Made by a program: the position numbers and the translations under genes. The notes beneath the pieces were generated by a model. It had not been told where the DNA came from. It saw only the letters and a program-made list of their open reading frames with translations, and searched no databases. From Paenibacillaceae bacterium (GTDB lineage Bacteria > Bacillota > Bacilli > Paenibacillales > Paenibacillaceae), in contig REGQ01000059.1 in the NCBI GenBank assembly GCA_004134985.1, positions 1-64,000 on the forward strand: 64,000 nucleotides of DNA, in the 5' to 3' direction. Positions 37,373 to 46,302 of the stretch are shown piece after piece. Each line of letters opens with the position of its first letter. The first letter of the stretch is position 1.

Positions 37373-38440
37373 ATGAGCGGTCAAACAAATATGATGGAGA
37401 TTGGAATTAGCACATTCCTCCATGCAAATCCCGGAAATGGTGGTGTTTCGCATGCCGTGAGGCTGCGCCAAGCGATAGAAGAGATACAATTGGCAGATCA
37501 AGTCGGTCTTGACGTCTATGCCATCGGCGAGCATCATCGCATCGACTACACAAGCTCGTCGCCAGCTGTCATTCTGGCAACTGCTGCTGCTACAACGAAG
37601 CGGATCCGGCTCTCAAGCGCAGTGACGGTGCTATCTTCGAATGATCCTGTACGGGTATATCAGGACTTTGCAACGCTGGATGGTCTGTCAAACGGACGAG
37701 CGGAGATCATGGCCGGACGGGGTTCGTTCATCGAATCGTTTCCACTATTTGGATATGATCTGAAAGATTACGAGGAATTGTTCGAAGAGAAACTGGAACT
37801 GCTGTTGAAGATTCGCGACTCCGAAAAGGTGACCTGGAGCGGGGGACATCGCCCGGCGATTGACAACATGGGCATCTATCCCCGTGCACAACAAGAGCCT
37901 TTACCTGTCTGGATCGGCTCAGGCGGCAATCCGGAATCGGCTGTTCGGGCCGGCTTGTTGGGACTTCCAATTGTCTTCTCTATCCTGGGCGGAATGCCGC
38001 AGCGATTCGCACCCTTGGTGGAGCTTTATAAGGAAGCTGCAGTGAAAGCAGGTCACGATCCCAATAAGCTGCAAATCGCTACGCATTCGCATGGCTTTAT
38101 TTCGGATACAACACAAGAGGCAACAGAACGGTATTTCCCAGTCATGGCTGCTCAAATGAACCAGATTGGACGGGAACGATGCTGGGCTCCTTATACACGT
38201 GACTCGTACGATGCAGGCCGCGGCCTTCAAGGCGCTCTTTATGTTGGAGACCCCGAATATGTTGCGGAGAAGATCGTACTGCTGCACAAGAACCTGGGCT
38301 TGACCCGATTCATGATGTACGTCGATTTCAGTTCGTTGCCGCATCGCGATTTGCTGCGGACGATTGAGCTTCTCGGCACCAAAGTAGCACCGATTGTCCG
38401 TAAGGAGCTCGCTCGTCAGATGTCTGGCCGTAACGCTTAA
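37373..38440 (+). CDS. LLM-class flavin-dependent oxidoreductase (CE1758-type)
   Basis: This 355-residue TIM-barrel flavin enzyme carries EIGISTFLHANP, AIGEHHRIDYTSSSPAVILATAAATTKRIRLSSAVTVLSSNDPVRVYQDFATLDGLSNGRAEIMAGRGSF, and PLPVWIGSGGNPESAVRAGLLGLPI. This matches the FMN-dependent CE1758/Atu2307-like group. AAAGGAGAG precedes the ATG. With the ArsR gene and the MFS gene it forms a detoxification-type module. The substrate is unknown. Confidence 0.85.
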   Translation: MSGQTNMMEIGISTFLHANPGNGGVSHAVRLRQAIEEIQLADQVGLDVYAIGEHHRIDYTSSSPAVILATAAATTKRIRLSSAVTVLSSNDPVRVYQDFATLDGLSNGRAEIMAGRGSFIESFPLFGYDLKDYEELFEEKLELLLKIRDSEKVTWSGGHRPAIDNMGIYPRAQQEPLPVWIGSGGNPESAVRAGLLGLPIVFSILGGMPQRFAPLVELYKEAAVKAGHDPNKLQIATHSHGFISDTTQEATERYFPVMAAQMNQIGRERCWAPYTRDSYDAGRGLQGALYVGDPEYVAEKIVLLHKNLGLTRFMMYVDFSSLPHRDLLRTIELLGTKVAPIVRKELARQMSGRNA

Positions 38441-38573
38441 AACATAGGACGGATGTTTGAAACGAGAGGCCCTGATTGGGCCGGGAAATGGCGTTGGTGA
38501 AATTAAAAAGTCTTTTTTTAATATTATTATTTCGATAGATCTAGATATGTAGAATTTATAAGGAGAGAAACGA

Positions 38574-39743
38574 ATGAGAAATTCATGGAAAATTTATATC
38601 CTTGCCATTATCAGCTTTTTAGTCGGAACTTCGGAATTCGTGATTGCTGGTATTTTGGATATGCTTGCAAGTGATGTTGGGGTGTCCTTAGCAGCGGCCG
38701 GACAGTTGATTACGGTCTACTCGCTTGCTTACGCCATCGGTACTCCGATTCTTATCGCACTTACTGCAAGAATGGATCGAAGAAAGCTTATGCTGTCGAC
38801 TTTGGGATTATTTTTCGTAGGGAACTTGATCACTGTCACAACCACAGGCTACGGCATGCTGATCGGAGCAAGAATTATTTTGGCGATAAGCACGGGGGTG
38901 TTTATGGTCGTCGCTTTGACCGTTGCGGCCAAGATATCTCATCCTGAAAGACAGGGCAGTGCTATCGCTAAGGTTCTCTTGGGCTTTAACCTCGCCCTCA
39001 TTCTCGGGGTGCCGCTCGGCAGGATCATTGCGGGCTCGTATGATTGGAAAATCATCTTCACGGGGATCGGAGCACTTAGCTTGATCGCGATGTTGGTTCT
39101 TTTGCTGACGATTCCGAAATCGGAAGGAGAGGCTCCCGTTCCTATTCGGGAACAGCTCGCCTTGTTAAAAAATCCCCGGATCTCTGTCGCGCTTTCCATC
39201 GGTTTTTTCTGGATTTTGGGATATATGATTCTGTACACCTATATAACGCCGTTTCTTCTGACCATTACGGGCATGAGCGAACGGATGGTAAGCATCGGGC
39301 TGTTTGCATTTGGGCTCGCTAGTCTCCTTGGCTCCCAAGTTGGCGGCTATGGTGTAGATAAATGGGGTATCCCCCGTACGATGATTGGAGGCTTGATCTT
39401 TCACTCCGGAATCTTATTTTTACTGGCGGCGTTCTCCCATTCCTCCATGTTCGTTTTACCTTTGCTTATGTTATGGTCGTTTTTCGCTTGGTCAACGGGG
39501 CCGGTTCAACAAGTTTATTTAATCGGTTTGGCTCCTCAGGCTTCGGGGATCATCCTGAGTTTGAACAATTCTATCGTGCAGTTGGGCATGGCCGTAGGGG
39601 CTGTAATCGGGGGGATCATTGTAGAAGGCATCTCCCTAACAGCAGTCGGTTGGCTTGGTGGAGTTGGCGTCGCAATTGGACTCGTCCCCGCTATTTTTTC
39701 TTTATCCATGCGTCGAAGATCCAACATGGTGGAAAAAACGTGA
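38574..39743 (+). CDS. MFS transporter, DHA1 family
   Basis: This 389-residue protein has twelve membrane helices, GTSEFVIAGILDMLASDV in helix one, GVPLGRIIAGSYDWK in helix five and a basic C-terminus. It follows the LLM gene by 133 bases with AAGGAGAG before ATG. It is a more distant relative of the two other MFS pumps in the window. It probably exports a compound linked to the LLM enzyme. Confidence 0.85.
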   Translation: MRNSWKIYILAIISFLVGTSEFVIAGILDMLASDVGVSLAAAGQLITVYSLAYAIGTPILIALTARMDRRKLMLSTLGLFFVGNLITVTTTGYGMLIGARIILAISTGVFMVVALTVAAKISHPERQGSAIAKVLLGFNLALILGVPLGRIIAGSYDWKIIFTGIGALSLIAMLVLLLTIPKSEGEAPVPIREQLALLKNPRISVALSIGFFWILGYMILYTYITPFLLTITGMSERMVSIGLFAFGLASLLGSQVGGYGVDKWGIPRTMIGGLIFHSGILFLLAAFSHSSMFVLPLLMLWSFFAWSTGPVQQVYLIGLAPQASGIILSLNNSIVQLGMAVGAVIGGIIVEGISLTAVGWLGGVGVAIGLVPAIFSLSMRRRSNMVEKT

Positions 39744-39791
39744 GCGTAACCGATAAACCGGGAGTTTGAAAAGATACCCTCCGATTTTTAG

Positions 39792-39815
39792 AGACCCAAC
39801 TTTCTCGGGTCTTTA
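39792..39815 (+). terminator. Terminator after the MFS gene
   Basis: AGACCC (39792-39797) pairs with GGGTCT (39807-39812) and is followed by TTTAAT. It is a weak to moderate terminator. Confidence 0.5.
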
Positions 39816-40134
39816 ATATGGAGGGATATTTTTAATTTAGCACCGATAATGACGGAAGTAATTTGGAGAGCAGCCACGCGAGAGCGATACGGACTGGACT
39901 CACGCCTCTGGATTCCTTACAGTAATTCATCGGCCGCCCTTCTTAAATTGAGCGTTTTTTTTAATTTCGAATGATATTATCCTGTTGACTGTTGAATACA
40001 GTTACAGTAAACTGTACACAATACACTAAACTGTATCGAAAAGAACTTTTTTCGAGCCATCATTACATTAACAAGAATCGGCGCTTTTCTTGAAAAGAAG
40101 TACCAGATGGAATATTAAACAGGAGGGATACATT
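39816..40134. promoter_or_regulatory. Accessory clpP promoter with operator
   Basis: TTGACT (39985-39990) and TAAACT (40008-40013) form a 17-base-spaced promoter. An inverted repeat TACAGTT/AACTGTA (39997-40003/40010-40016) overlaps it, and AAACTGTA is repeated near 40028. These look like operators of an unlinked repressor. Nothing else is seen in this gap. Confidence 0.45.
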
Positions 40135-40716
40135 ATGAATTTAATTCCATATGTTGTTGAACAATCGGCTAGAGGTGAAAGAGCTTACGATATATATTCG
40201 CGGCTTCTTCAAGATCGGATCCTATTTATATCTGGTGAAATTACAGACGAAATGGCAAATAGCATTATCGCGCAGCTTTTATTTTTGGATGCAACAGGCT
40301 CAGACAAGGATATAAGTATGTATATCAATTCCCCTGGGGGCTCCATAACAGCTGGAATGGGTATCTATGATACCATGCAGTTAGTAAAAGCTGATGTATC
40401 TACCTTATGCGTTGGTTTGGCTGCTTCGATGGGAGCCTTCTTATTGGCAAACGGAGCCAAGGGAAAACGACTTGCCCTGCCTAACTGTGAAATTATGATT
40501 CACCAACCTCTCGGTGGAGCACGTGGGCAAGCAAGTGATATTGAAATCAGTGCTAAACGCATTCTGCGGTTACGTGATCATATTAACCAGATATTTGCGC
40601 AACAAACAGGTCAACCAATCGAGCGTATAGCAAAGGATACCGATCGAGATAATTTTATGGATGCCCATGAAGCTGTAAACTACGGGCTCATCGATCAAGT
40701 CATTCATAAAGCTTAA
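40135..40716 (+). CDS. clpP: Accessory ATP-dependent Clp protease proteolytic subunit
   Basis: This protein of about 193 residues has the ClpP fold and a complete catalytic triad: Ser98 (GLAASMGAF), His123 (IMIHQP) and an Asp in the C-terminal [11 protein letters not shown] region. [23 protein letters not shown] is the oligomer core. AGGAGGG precedes ATG 40135; the longer frame start is not supported. It sits among accessory genes rather than in a housekeeping context, so it is likely a second ClpP with an operator-controlled promoter. The Clp ATPase partner cannot be told. Confidence 0.85.
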   Translation: MNLIPYVVEQSARGERAYDIYSRLLQDRILFISGEITDEMANSIIAQLLFLDATGSDKDISMYINSPGGSITAGMGIYDTMQLVKADVSTLCVGLAASMGAFLLANGAKGKRLALPNCEIMIHQPLGGARGQASDIEISAKRILRLRDHINQIFAQQTGQPIERIAKDTDRDNFMDAHEAVNYGLIDQVIHKA

Positions 40717-40882
40717 AAAATATACGACAGGTGACAATTATGGAAAACGAACAAACCCGAGTGGCCGAACGGGTTCGAAGTTTGCCAGATGAAGAGTTGT
40801 ATTTAACGTAAATATTTACATAATATCAAGTTATAGCTATAATTTAGGGATATTGAACAAACAGCCAAGGGGTGTTTTTTAA

Positions 40883-41665
40883 TTGGAATTTGGACTTTCC
40901 CATAAAAAGTTTAACACCAAAAGACAAGGCTCTCTTGTTAGTACAATTACCGGAGTCTTAGAACATCTTTCCTCAATGTATGCGAATATTGGAGAGCCTA
41001 GGGACAAAAACGGCATTTGGTCTTTACGAGAAAGCACTTCAACATGCCCTACATGTAACGGCACAGGTACTGTCCTTGGTAATATTGATCCAAGTCGTAT
41101 GGTCGCAACTGAACTCTCGCTTAAAAAAGGAGCTGTGCTTTTATGGGCGGGTACTAACTGTGGACCTGTTGTAAAGATTAAAGAATTGGCTAAAATGATC
41201 GGGATTGACTTTGAAAGGCCACTTGTTGAGCAAGATAAGCAATTTACTGATATTTTACTTTATGGATATGATAAGGAACCTGTAACCTACGTTTACAAGA
41301 AAAGAGAACATAAAAACTATTATCGTGGGTGCGTTTTCGATTTGAAATGTATGCGTGATGCAGGAACAACGAGTAAAGGAAACCTTTGGGCGATAAAACT
41401 ATTCTCCAGACATGATGAGTGCCCAAATTGTACCGAAAGCTTGTTGGAACAGGAACGCTTGGTTATGGGGCATTCCCTTTCAGATGTGTTGCGAATGCCG
41501 ATCTCAGAATCACTATTAGTTGTCCAGAAATTACGTAATTGTCTCGACAAGCAAGTATTAGATAATTATTGCGAATTGATAAATGATCTGGAATTGCGTC
41601 TATCTTATCTAAATAAAATTGGTCTAAAGTCTCTTTCGGCTTTCGATGTTCGCGTCGCACGTTGA
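40883..41665 (+). CDS. UvrA-like protein fragment without ATPase motifs
   Basis: This 260-residue frame starts at TTG after AAGGGGTG. It matches internal UvrA segments: SLVSTITGVLEHLSSMYANIGEP, the zinc module STCPTCNGTG near residue 53, the second module ECPNC near residue 179, and the helical block MGHSLSDVLRMPISESL. It ends at IGLKSLSAFDVR, just where UvrA would continue to its LSGGE signature. Walker A is missing at the other end. Hence it is a truncated UvrA paralogue of the drug-resistance type, or a free DNA-binding/zinc domain. It is probably inactive as an ATPase. Confidence 0.65.
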   Translation: MEFGLSHKKFNTKRQGSLVSTITGVLEHLSSMYANIGEPRDKNGIWSLRESTSTCPTCNGTGTVLGNIDPSRMVATELSLKKGAVLLWAGTNCGPVVKIKELAKMIGIDFERPLVEQDKQFTDILLYGYDKEPVTYVYKKREHKNYYRGCVFDLKCMRDAGTTSKGNLWAIKLFSRHDECPNCTESLLEQERLVMGHSLSDVLRMPISESLLVVQKLRNCLDKQVLDNYCELINDLELRLSYLNKIGLKSLSAFDVRVAR

Positions 41666-41680
41666 AGAGGGAGGTCAAAC

Positions 41681-41866
41681 ATGGATTACACTTCACCGAT
41701 TGAAGCGGCGTTAAAGGTGAAACGGTGGCCTAAAGATACCATAGCGGCGGGTCGTCGTCATAGCGTTGGGCTTAAATCGGACGGCACGGTGGTGGCTGTG
41801 GGTGATAATGAATATGGCCAATGCGATGTAAGCGGCTGGTGCGGCATCCAACTGCCCGTCAATTAA
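41681..41866 (+). CDS. RCC1-repeat protein fragment
   Basis: A frame of 61 residues contains AAGRRHSVGLKSDGTVVAVGDNEYGQCDVSGW, one RCC1 propeller repeat. Full proteins have about seven such repeats, so this is a fragment. The stop codon (41864-41866) lies inside a degenerate half-site repeat. A decayed sister fragment is at 62842-62934. Confidence 0.5.
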   Translation: MDYTSPIEAALKVKRWPKDTIAAGRRHSVGLKSDGTVVAVGDNEYGQCDVSGWCGIQLPVN

Positions 41867-41888
41867 GCTATGGAATACTATAGTTTTC
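41861..41888. repeat. Degenerate half-site of the cassette repeat
   Basis: TTAAGCTA and ATAGTT occur nine bases apart. In the well-kept left half-site at 49479 they are ten bases apart. The central ACGGG is changed to TGGAA. It follows the RCC1 fragment in the same way as the sites at 47-54 kb follow their genes. Confidence 0.35.
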
Positions 41889-42696
41889 TTGCTTTGACTA
41901 CAAAAGTTACAGGGAGCATCTTTGCTTTTTTTGCAAAATCGCTGTTATCGTCCCGCGCTTGCATAATTTCATCATCCGATTGCTCAATCATTTGCTCAAT
42001 TACAAATCCCGCTTTTGCCAACGCATTTACATAGGTTGATAGTTTACGGTCTGATAATGTTAGCGCACCTTCACCTTCATCAAGAGATACCGAATACCAA
42101 GATTCATCGAAATAACATTTTTTAAAAGCAAGCATATTATTTTCTGCAGCAACACATTTGTGTATAGGGTGAGACCAACTGAAAATAAATACACCGTCTT
42201 TTTTAAGATAAGAAGCGATCCGGCAAAAAGTACCCTCAAGGTCGGTGGTCCAGCCTATGGCATAAATCGAATAAACAAAGTCAAAATAATTCACTGGCAG
42301 GCCACATTCTTCTTCCATGGGAGAAACGATCAAGTTTGCCGAAAGACCGCATGCCTTCAAATGTTGTGTTGCCTTTTCAATTTGTTTTTCTGAAATATCT
42401 ACAGCCCATAGTTCAGATGCTTTGCGTTCCCCATGATATTGCAAGGATTGACCGTTTCCACAGCCTATCTCCAGCATCTTTTTCCCTGAAACATTGCCAA
42501 AAAGCTGGCATTTTTCTTCTGAGACAAATGCTCCATAAAAAGGAAGCACGATTGCTCCCAAGAAGTCATTTCCTTTTGTATCCCAATAGAAGCTGTTTGT
42601 ATTATAAACAGCATTCTTGTCCATGTCGACCGAGCTGGCGCAGCCAACTTCGCCAGCTCCTATAATGTTTGTTTTGAAAATAGCATTCTTGTCCAT
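41878..42696 (-). CDS. Class I SAM-dependent methyltransferase
   Basis: This protein of about 272 residues has SAM motif I MLEIGCGNGQSL, acidic LWAVDISEKQIEKA, and FDFVYSIYAIGWTTDLEGTFCRIASYLKKDGVFIFSW as motifs for a Methyltransf_11-type enzyme. The start at 42696 follows GGGGAGTGG. The N-terminus contains a duplicated MDKNA segment, because a 72-bp DNA stretch is partly repeated. The ancestral start may be ATG 42624. A GGAGCTGGCG/CGCCAGCTC hairpin lies between the two ATGs. The target is unknown. Confidence 0.8.
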   Translation of the reverse strand: MDKNAIFKTNIIGAGEVGCASSVDMDKNAVYNTNSFYWDTKGNDFLGAIVLPFYGAFVSEEKCQLFGNVSGKKMLEIGCGNGQSLQYHGERKASELWAVDISEKQIEKATQHLKACGLSANLIVSPMEEECGLPVNYFDFVYSIYAIGWTTDLEGTFCRIASYLKKDGVFIFSWSHPIHKCVAAENNMLAFKKCYFDESWYSVSLDEGEGALTLSDRKLSTYVNALAKAGFVIEQMIEQSDDEIMQARDDNSDFAKKAKMLPVTFVVKARKL

Positions 42697-42890
42697 GTCG
42701 ATGCCACTCCCCAAATATAAATAATGTGAGTCTAAACGTATATCCGACCTACGCATTATTCCAATAACACACATCGAACACGAACAGTCTACGCTATTAA
42801 CTCCAACATAATATACCATTCTTCTATGAACAAAACCAACTAAAATTAACCATAAACCATGGTGACAGGTCAATAATACATTAGTTCCTT

Positions 42891-44762
42891 TTATCCATTC
42901 TTCACTCCAGCGTTCTCCACAATGATACGCGCCTCAGAATGCGCCGCAATTGCGGATTCTAATGTCGCACCGTGAATGAGATGATTATTTTCCAGCGTGA
43001 TGCCCTCCGGCGGTGTTTCATAGCTTTGAGGATGTTGATCCCAATAGTTCATTCTGTACGTAACATCTCGAGCAGGCGGCATAACCTGCAGGACGACAGG
43101 GGCATCACCGCCGTGGATCACATTGTTTTCAATCGTGATCCATTGCGCTCCATAATCCGTATACAAGCTGAAATTGTATGACGTTATCGTATTGTATACC
43201 ACGTTACCCTTGACGAGCGCGGCATCCTGTTCAGAAGTACCTTGGCTTTGTGCGAAATAGATGCCGCCGCCGTCGGCTAACATTTTCATGGTGTTATATA
43301 CCAAGTTATACGTAATTTCAATGCCTTGAGCCATTTCGCCGCCATATACAACGATGCCGCAGTGTGGTACATCGTTGATTTGATTGTGCGAGACGACCGC
43401 AAACTGTGTGTTCATGAGCAAAATGGCGGAGGCGCCATGGTATTCGCAGCCGGTATTTTGAATATGGTTGTTTTCGATGCTGTTATTTGACGTCTCGAGT
43501 GACTCCACCCCAGAAGGGTTTGTGCCCACCATAATTGCCGTAGCCGAGATATCGTCAAACCGATTATGCCCAATGTAATTATGCGAGCATCCTGCAGTAA
43601 ATTCAACCGCACCTGTACCCAGATGAAGAAATTGATTGTGCTGTAATAAAATATTGACTGCCCGTTCAAAACGCAGGGCGCTTGGCGTGATTTCGGGGTT
43701 GCTTGGCACATTCAACGATGCGCCCTCCGCCCATTCTACCGATTGAACATTGCCGCCGGTATAGAAAGTGGCACCATGATAGTGTAAGAAGCCGTCCGCT
43801 CCGCTCGGTCGGCGCCATGCGGCATGGGCAAATGTAAAGCCTTGAAACACAACGTTTTGCAATGGGTTGTCAATTGTCCCTTTACCTTCGATAAGGGTTT
43901 CAAGTACGGGAATAACCGCCTGGATTTGATGCATGTCCTCGCCCTCACACGGTATATAATACAAGGTATGATCTCCGGGCCGTGACGAGTCGACCGCGAA
44001 TGATCCTGGCTTCTTTAGGTAATCGATACTGTTTTCAATCAGGGTGGGGCGGGTAAGGCCATACATTTCGTAGTCCATATCGTTGCCGCCGTCCCAATTG
44101 TCAGTAGCAGCGGACTGCTCGGGCATTCGGGTCTGATACAGTTTGACGGCGTGATCATAAGCAGGCTGTATCATGGTGAATACCGTCTCTTGGCCGTCGA
44201 TTTCAACCGATGCGACGCCAATACGCGCTTCCGACCATGGATAGATGCCCGTATATACGAATTCCATACCTGCGCCATTTGTCTTACTATCGATTTTCAG
44301 ATCTGTCACCCTATAGCCGGTTTCGGTTTGGAGCCATGTTCCCTGCGAACCGCTTAGGGCAGCACGCTCCGCCCGTTTATGATCAATGAACAATTGTCGG
44401 GGGTTGAAATCACCAATCGAAATCTTCCAAATATTATTATCTTCATCATGTAAAGTCCAGCCGGAAAGGGGTTGACCGCCACTAAGTATGACGGGCTCCT
44501 GCTGTTCAGCTCCATAACCGTAGGCCTGATAAACAATGCGATAACCATCTTTGCCGGAATCGCCAGCATCGCTCAGAAATTCAAGTGATTTATCAAGAAA
44601 ATAATGGCCTGCCCGGAAGTTAATCGTGATGTCCGATTTCATTTCGGCACTCCTATTGCGAACGCGCTTTTGTGCTTCTTTAAAGCTTGCCAACGGTTTT
44701 TCAATCGACCCTTGGGCTGCATCGTCCCCATCCATCGCGACAAAAAATTGATTTCCTCTCAT
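42891..44762 (-). CDS. Right-handed beta-helix protein (putative glycosidase or lyase)
   Basis: This 623-residue protein has no signal peptide. The N-terminus (FFVAMDGDDAAQGSIEKPLASFKEAQKRVR, ITINFRAGHYFL) is typical of the pectate-lyase-like and GH141-like fold. PbH1-type repeats run through about 290-560 (NVVFQGFTFAHAAW, NYIGHNRFDDISATAIMVG, NQINDVPHCGIVVYGGE, GIEITYNLVYNTM, GNVVYNTITSYNFSLY). It likely acts on a plant or bacterial glycan. Lack of a signal peptide points to cytoplasmic action on imported oligosaccharides. It is a single gene with its own promoter region. Confidence 0.8.
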   Translation of the reverse strand: MRGNQFFVAMDGDDAAQGSIEKPLASFKEAQKRVRNRSAEMKSDITINFRAGHYFLDKSLEFLSDAGDSGKDGYRIVYQAYGYGAEQQEPVILSGGQPLSGWTLHDEDNNIWKISIGDFNPRQLFIDHKRAERAALSGSQGTWLQTETGYRVTDLKIDSKTNGAGMEFVYTGIYPWSEARIGVASVEIDGQETVFTMIQPAYDHAVKLYQTRMPEQSAATDNWDGGNDMDYEMYGLTRPTLIENSIDYLKKPGSFAVDSSRPGDHTLYYIPCEGEDMHQIQAVIPVLETLIEGKGTIDNPLQNVVFQGFTFAHAAWRRPSGADGFLHYHGATFYTGGNVQSVEWAEGASLNVPSNPEITPSALRFERAVNILLQHNQFLHLGTGAVEFTAGCSHNYIGHNRFDDISATAIMVGTNPSGVESLETSNNSIENNHIQNTGCEYHGASAILLMNTQFAVVSHNQINDVPHCGIVVYGGEMAQGIEITYNLVYNTMKMLADGGGIYFAQSQGTSEQDAALVKGNVVYNTITSYNFSLYTDYGAQWITIENNVIHGGDAPVVLQVMPPARDVTYRMNYWDQHPQSYETPPEGITLENNHLIHGATLESAIAAHSEARIIVENAGVKNG

Positions 44763-45025
44763 TGGTCAACCACCTTTTCTTCATTAATTAAGCTTACTCT
44801 CTAATTGTACAATATTCATGCAAATGCTAATGTTTTATCATTATCCGTCTATGTATAAAAGCAGATTACATCAAAACCCGTCACTATGATTTAAGGATTG
44901 ACAATAAACCAGATCAATTGACAGAGTGGCTTTGTTGTCTAATTGCTACAATAATTGAATATTCTATTTTGTGTTAAATTAAATATGTGTTAAATTAAAT
45001 TTATATGGAAAATGGAGGCGATTTG
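44763..45025. other. Divergent intergenic region
   Basis: This short AT-rich region separates the beta-helix gene (minus) from the aminopeptidase gene (plus). A direct repeat TGTGTTAAATTAAAT lies near 44970-45000. No RNA gene was seen. Confidence 0.35.
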
Positions 45026-45772
45026 ATGACAATAGGATCACAAAACGATATTGATGGTCTAAAGGAAATTGGCAAAATCGTTGCATTGACGATTAGCGAA
45101 ATGAAACGTCACACTCGTGTAGGCATTACGACAAAGGAACTGGATGATATTGGCGGGCAGTTTTTGAAAAGCCATGGGGCTGTGCCGGCACCTAAGACAA
45201 CTTACAATTTCCCTGGCAACACATGTATTAGTATTAACCACGAAGTTGCCCACGGAATACCGGGAAATCGAATCATTCAACCGGGCGATTTAATAAACAT
45301 CGATGTTTCTGCAGAATTGGGGGGCTATTATGCGGATGCGGGACATTCTTTTCCGATAGCTCCATACGAGCCATCATTAATGCGTCTGTGTCAATACACA
45401 CACAATACAATGATGAAAGTAATCTCTTCCCTTAAGCATGGCGTAAAATTGAACGAAATCGGAAGGATTATTGAATTCGAGGCTAAAAAAGGCGGCTATA
45501 ATGTAATTAAGAATCTGTGCAGCCACGGTATTGGAAAATCTCTGCACGAGACCCCAACAGATATTCTACCCACTTATAACAAGCACGATAAACGGGTATT
45601 GAAAGAGGGCTTGGTAATTACAATCGAGCCTTTTTTATCTACAGGTGCAGGGTATGTCGTTGAGCCAACGGATGGATGGACTTTATGTGTACCCGACAAA
45701 AGCTTTGTGGCACAACATGAGCATACCATAATAGTTACAAAGAATCAGCCAATCATCGTGACTGCAGTATAG
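45026..45772 (+). CDS. map: Methionine aminopeptidase, type I (second copy type)
   Basis: This protein of about 248 residues is a complete pita-bread M24A peptidase. The metal ligands are visible: Asp93 (INIDVSAE), Asp104 (YYADAGHSF), His in CSHGIG, Glu in TIEPFLS and Glu in QHEHTIIV. The substrate His is in NHEVAHGIP. The ATG at 45026 follows TGGAGGCGATTTG. It lies outside the usual adk-map-infA context, so it is an accessory copy comparable to B. subtilis YflG. Confidence 0.88.
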   Translation: MTIGSQNDIDGLKEIGKIVALTISEMKRHTRVGITTKELDDIGGQFLKSHGAVPAPKTTYNFPGNTCISINHEVAHGIPGNRIIQPGDLINIDVSAELGGYYADAGHSFPIAPYEPSLMRLCQYTHNTMMKVISSLKHGVKLNEIGRIIEFEAKKGGYNVIKNLCSHGIGKSLHETPTDILPTYNKHDKRVLKEGLVITIEPFLSTGAGYVVEPTDGWTLCVPDKSFVAQHEHTIIVTKNQPIIVTAV

Positions 45773-45824
45773 ACCATTAGAATGAACCCGTTTTTTGTGT
45801 GTTGGTTGCTCGGCTTTATATTTT

Positions 45825-45873
45825 AAGGGATCAAATTCTTGTCTCGTGTCAAAAGACAAGAACTTGATCCCTT
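45825..45873. repeat. Dispersed hairpin, copy 3 (terminator)
   Basis: Arms at 45825-45844 and 45854-45873 pair with one mismatch. The arms contain TTCTTGTC/GACAAGAA as in the hairpins at 18523 and 36342. It terminates the aminopeptidase gene. Confidence 0.6.
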
Positions 45874-46006
45874 TGCCGATTTGGAACAAGAACATGAGTC
45901 CTTAACCTCGCATATTGATACAAAGCATTTTGATCAACGATGAGGAAGTGTTCCACTGTACCTTCCTGTAGAGAAGTTGTATGCGTTTAAGACACGTTCA
46001 TATATT

Positions 46007-46156
46007 ATGGAAACATCATTAAAAGAAACATATGGAGTGAAGTTGTTCGAAATAGGATTAAACATGACTCAAATACACAATGTAATTGCGGATGTAACTT
46101 CAGAAATGCCATTGTTTTCCACCAATGATTTGAATGTTAAAGCTATTTTTTCGTAG
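46007..46156 (+). other. Short unexplained frame
   Basis: A 49-residue frame (METSLKETYGVKLFEIGLNM ...) has no ribosome-binding site and no recognised family. It ends just before the IS200/IS605-like hairpin. It may be a gene tail left by an insertion or deletion. Confidence 0.2.
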
Positions 46157-46158
46157 AT

Positions 46159-46190
46159 GAAGCCCCCTGCCTTTAGGCATGGAAGTAGTG
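46159..46190. mobile_element. IS200/IS605-like right-end hairpin remnant
   Basis: GAAGCCCCCTGCC, a TTTA loop, then GGCATGG and AAGTAGTG have the form of the subterminal hairpin at IS200/IS605-family right ends. No TnpA or TnpB frame lies beside it, so only an end remains. It marks the left border of the cassette-like region. Confidence 0.45.
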
Positions 46191-46302
46191 AAGAATAAGA
46201 AATTAAATATTATGGAATTTAATACTATTTATTTATAACTAAACGAAAAAATGGTGCTATAATGTATGAATATTAAATGAAATATATTAAAGGAGTGAGA
46301 TT

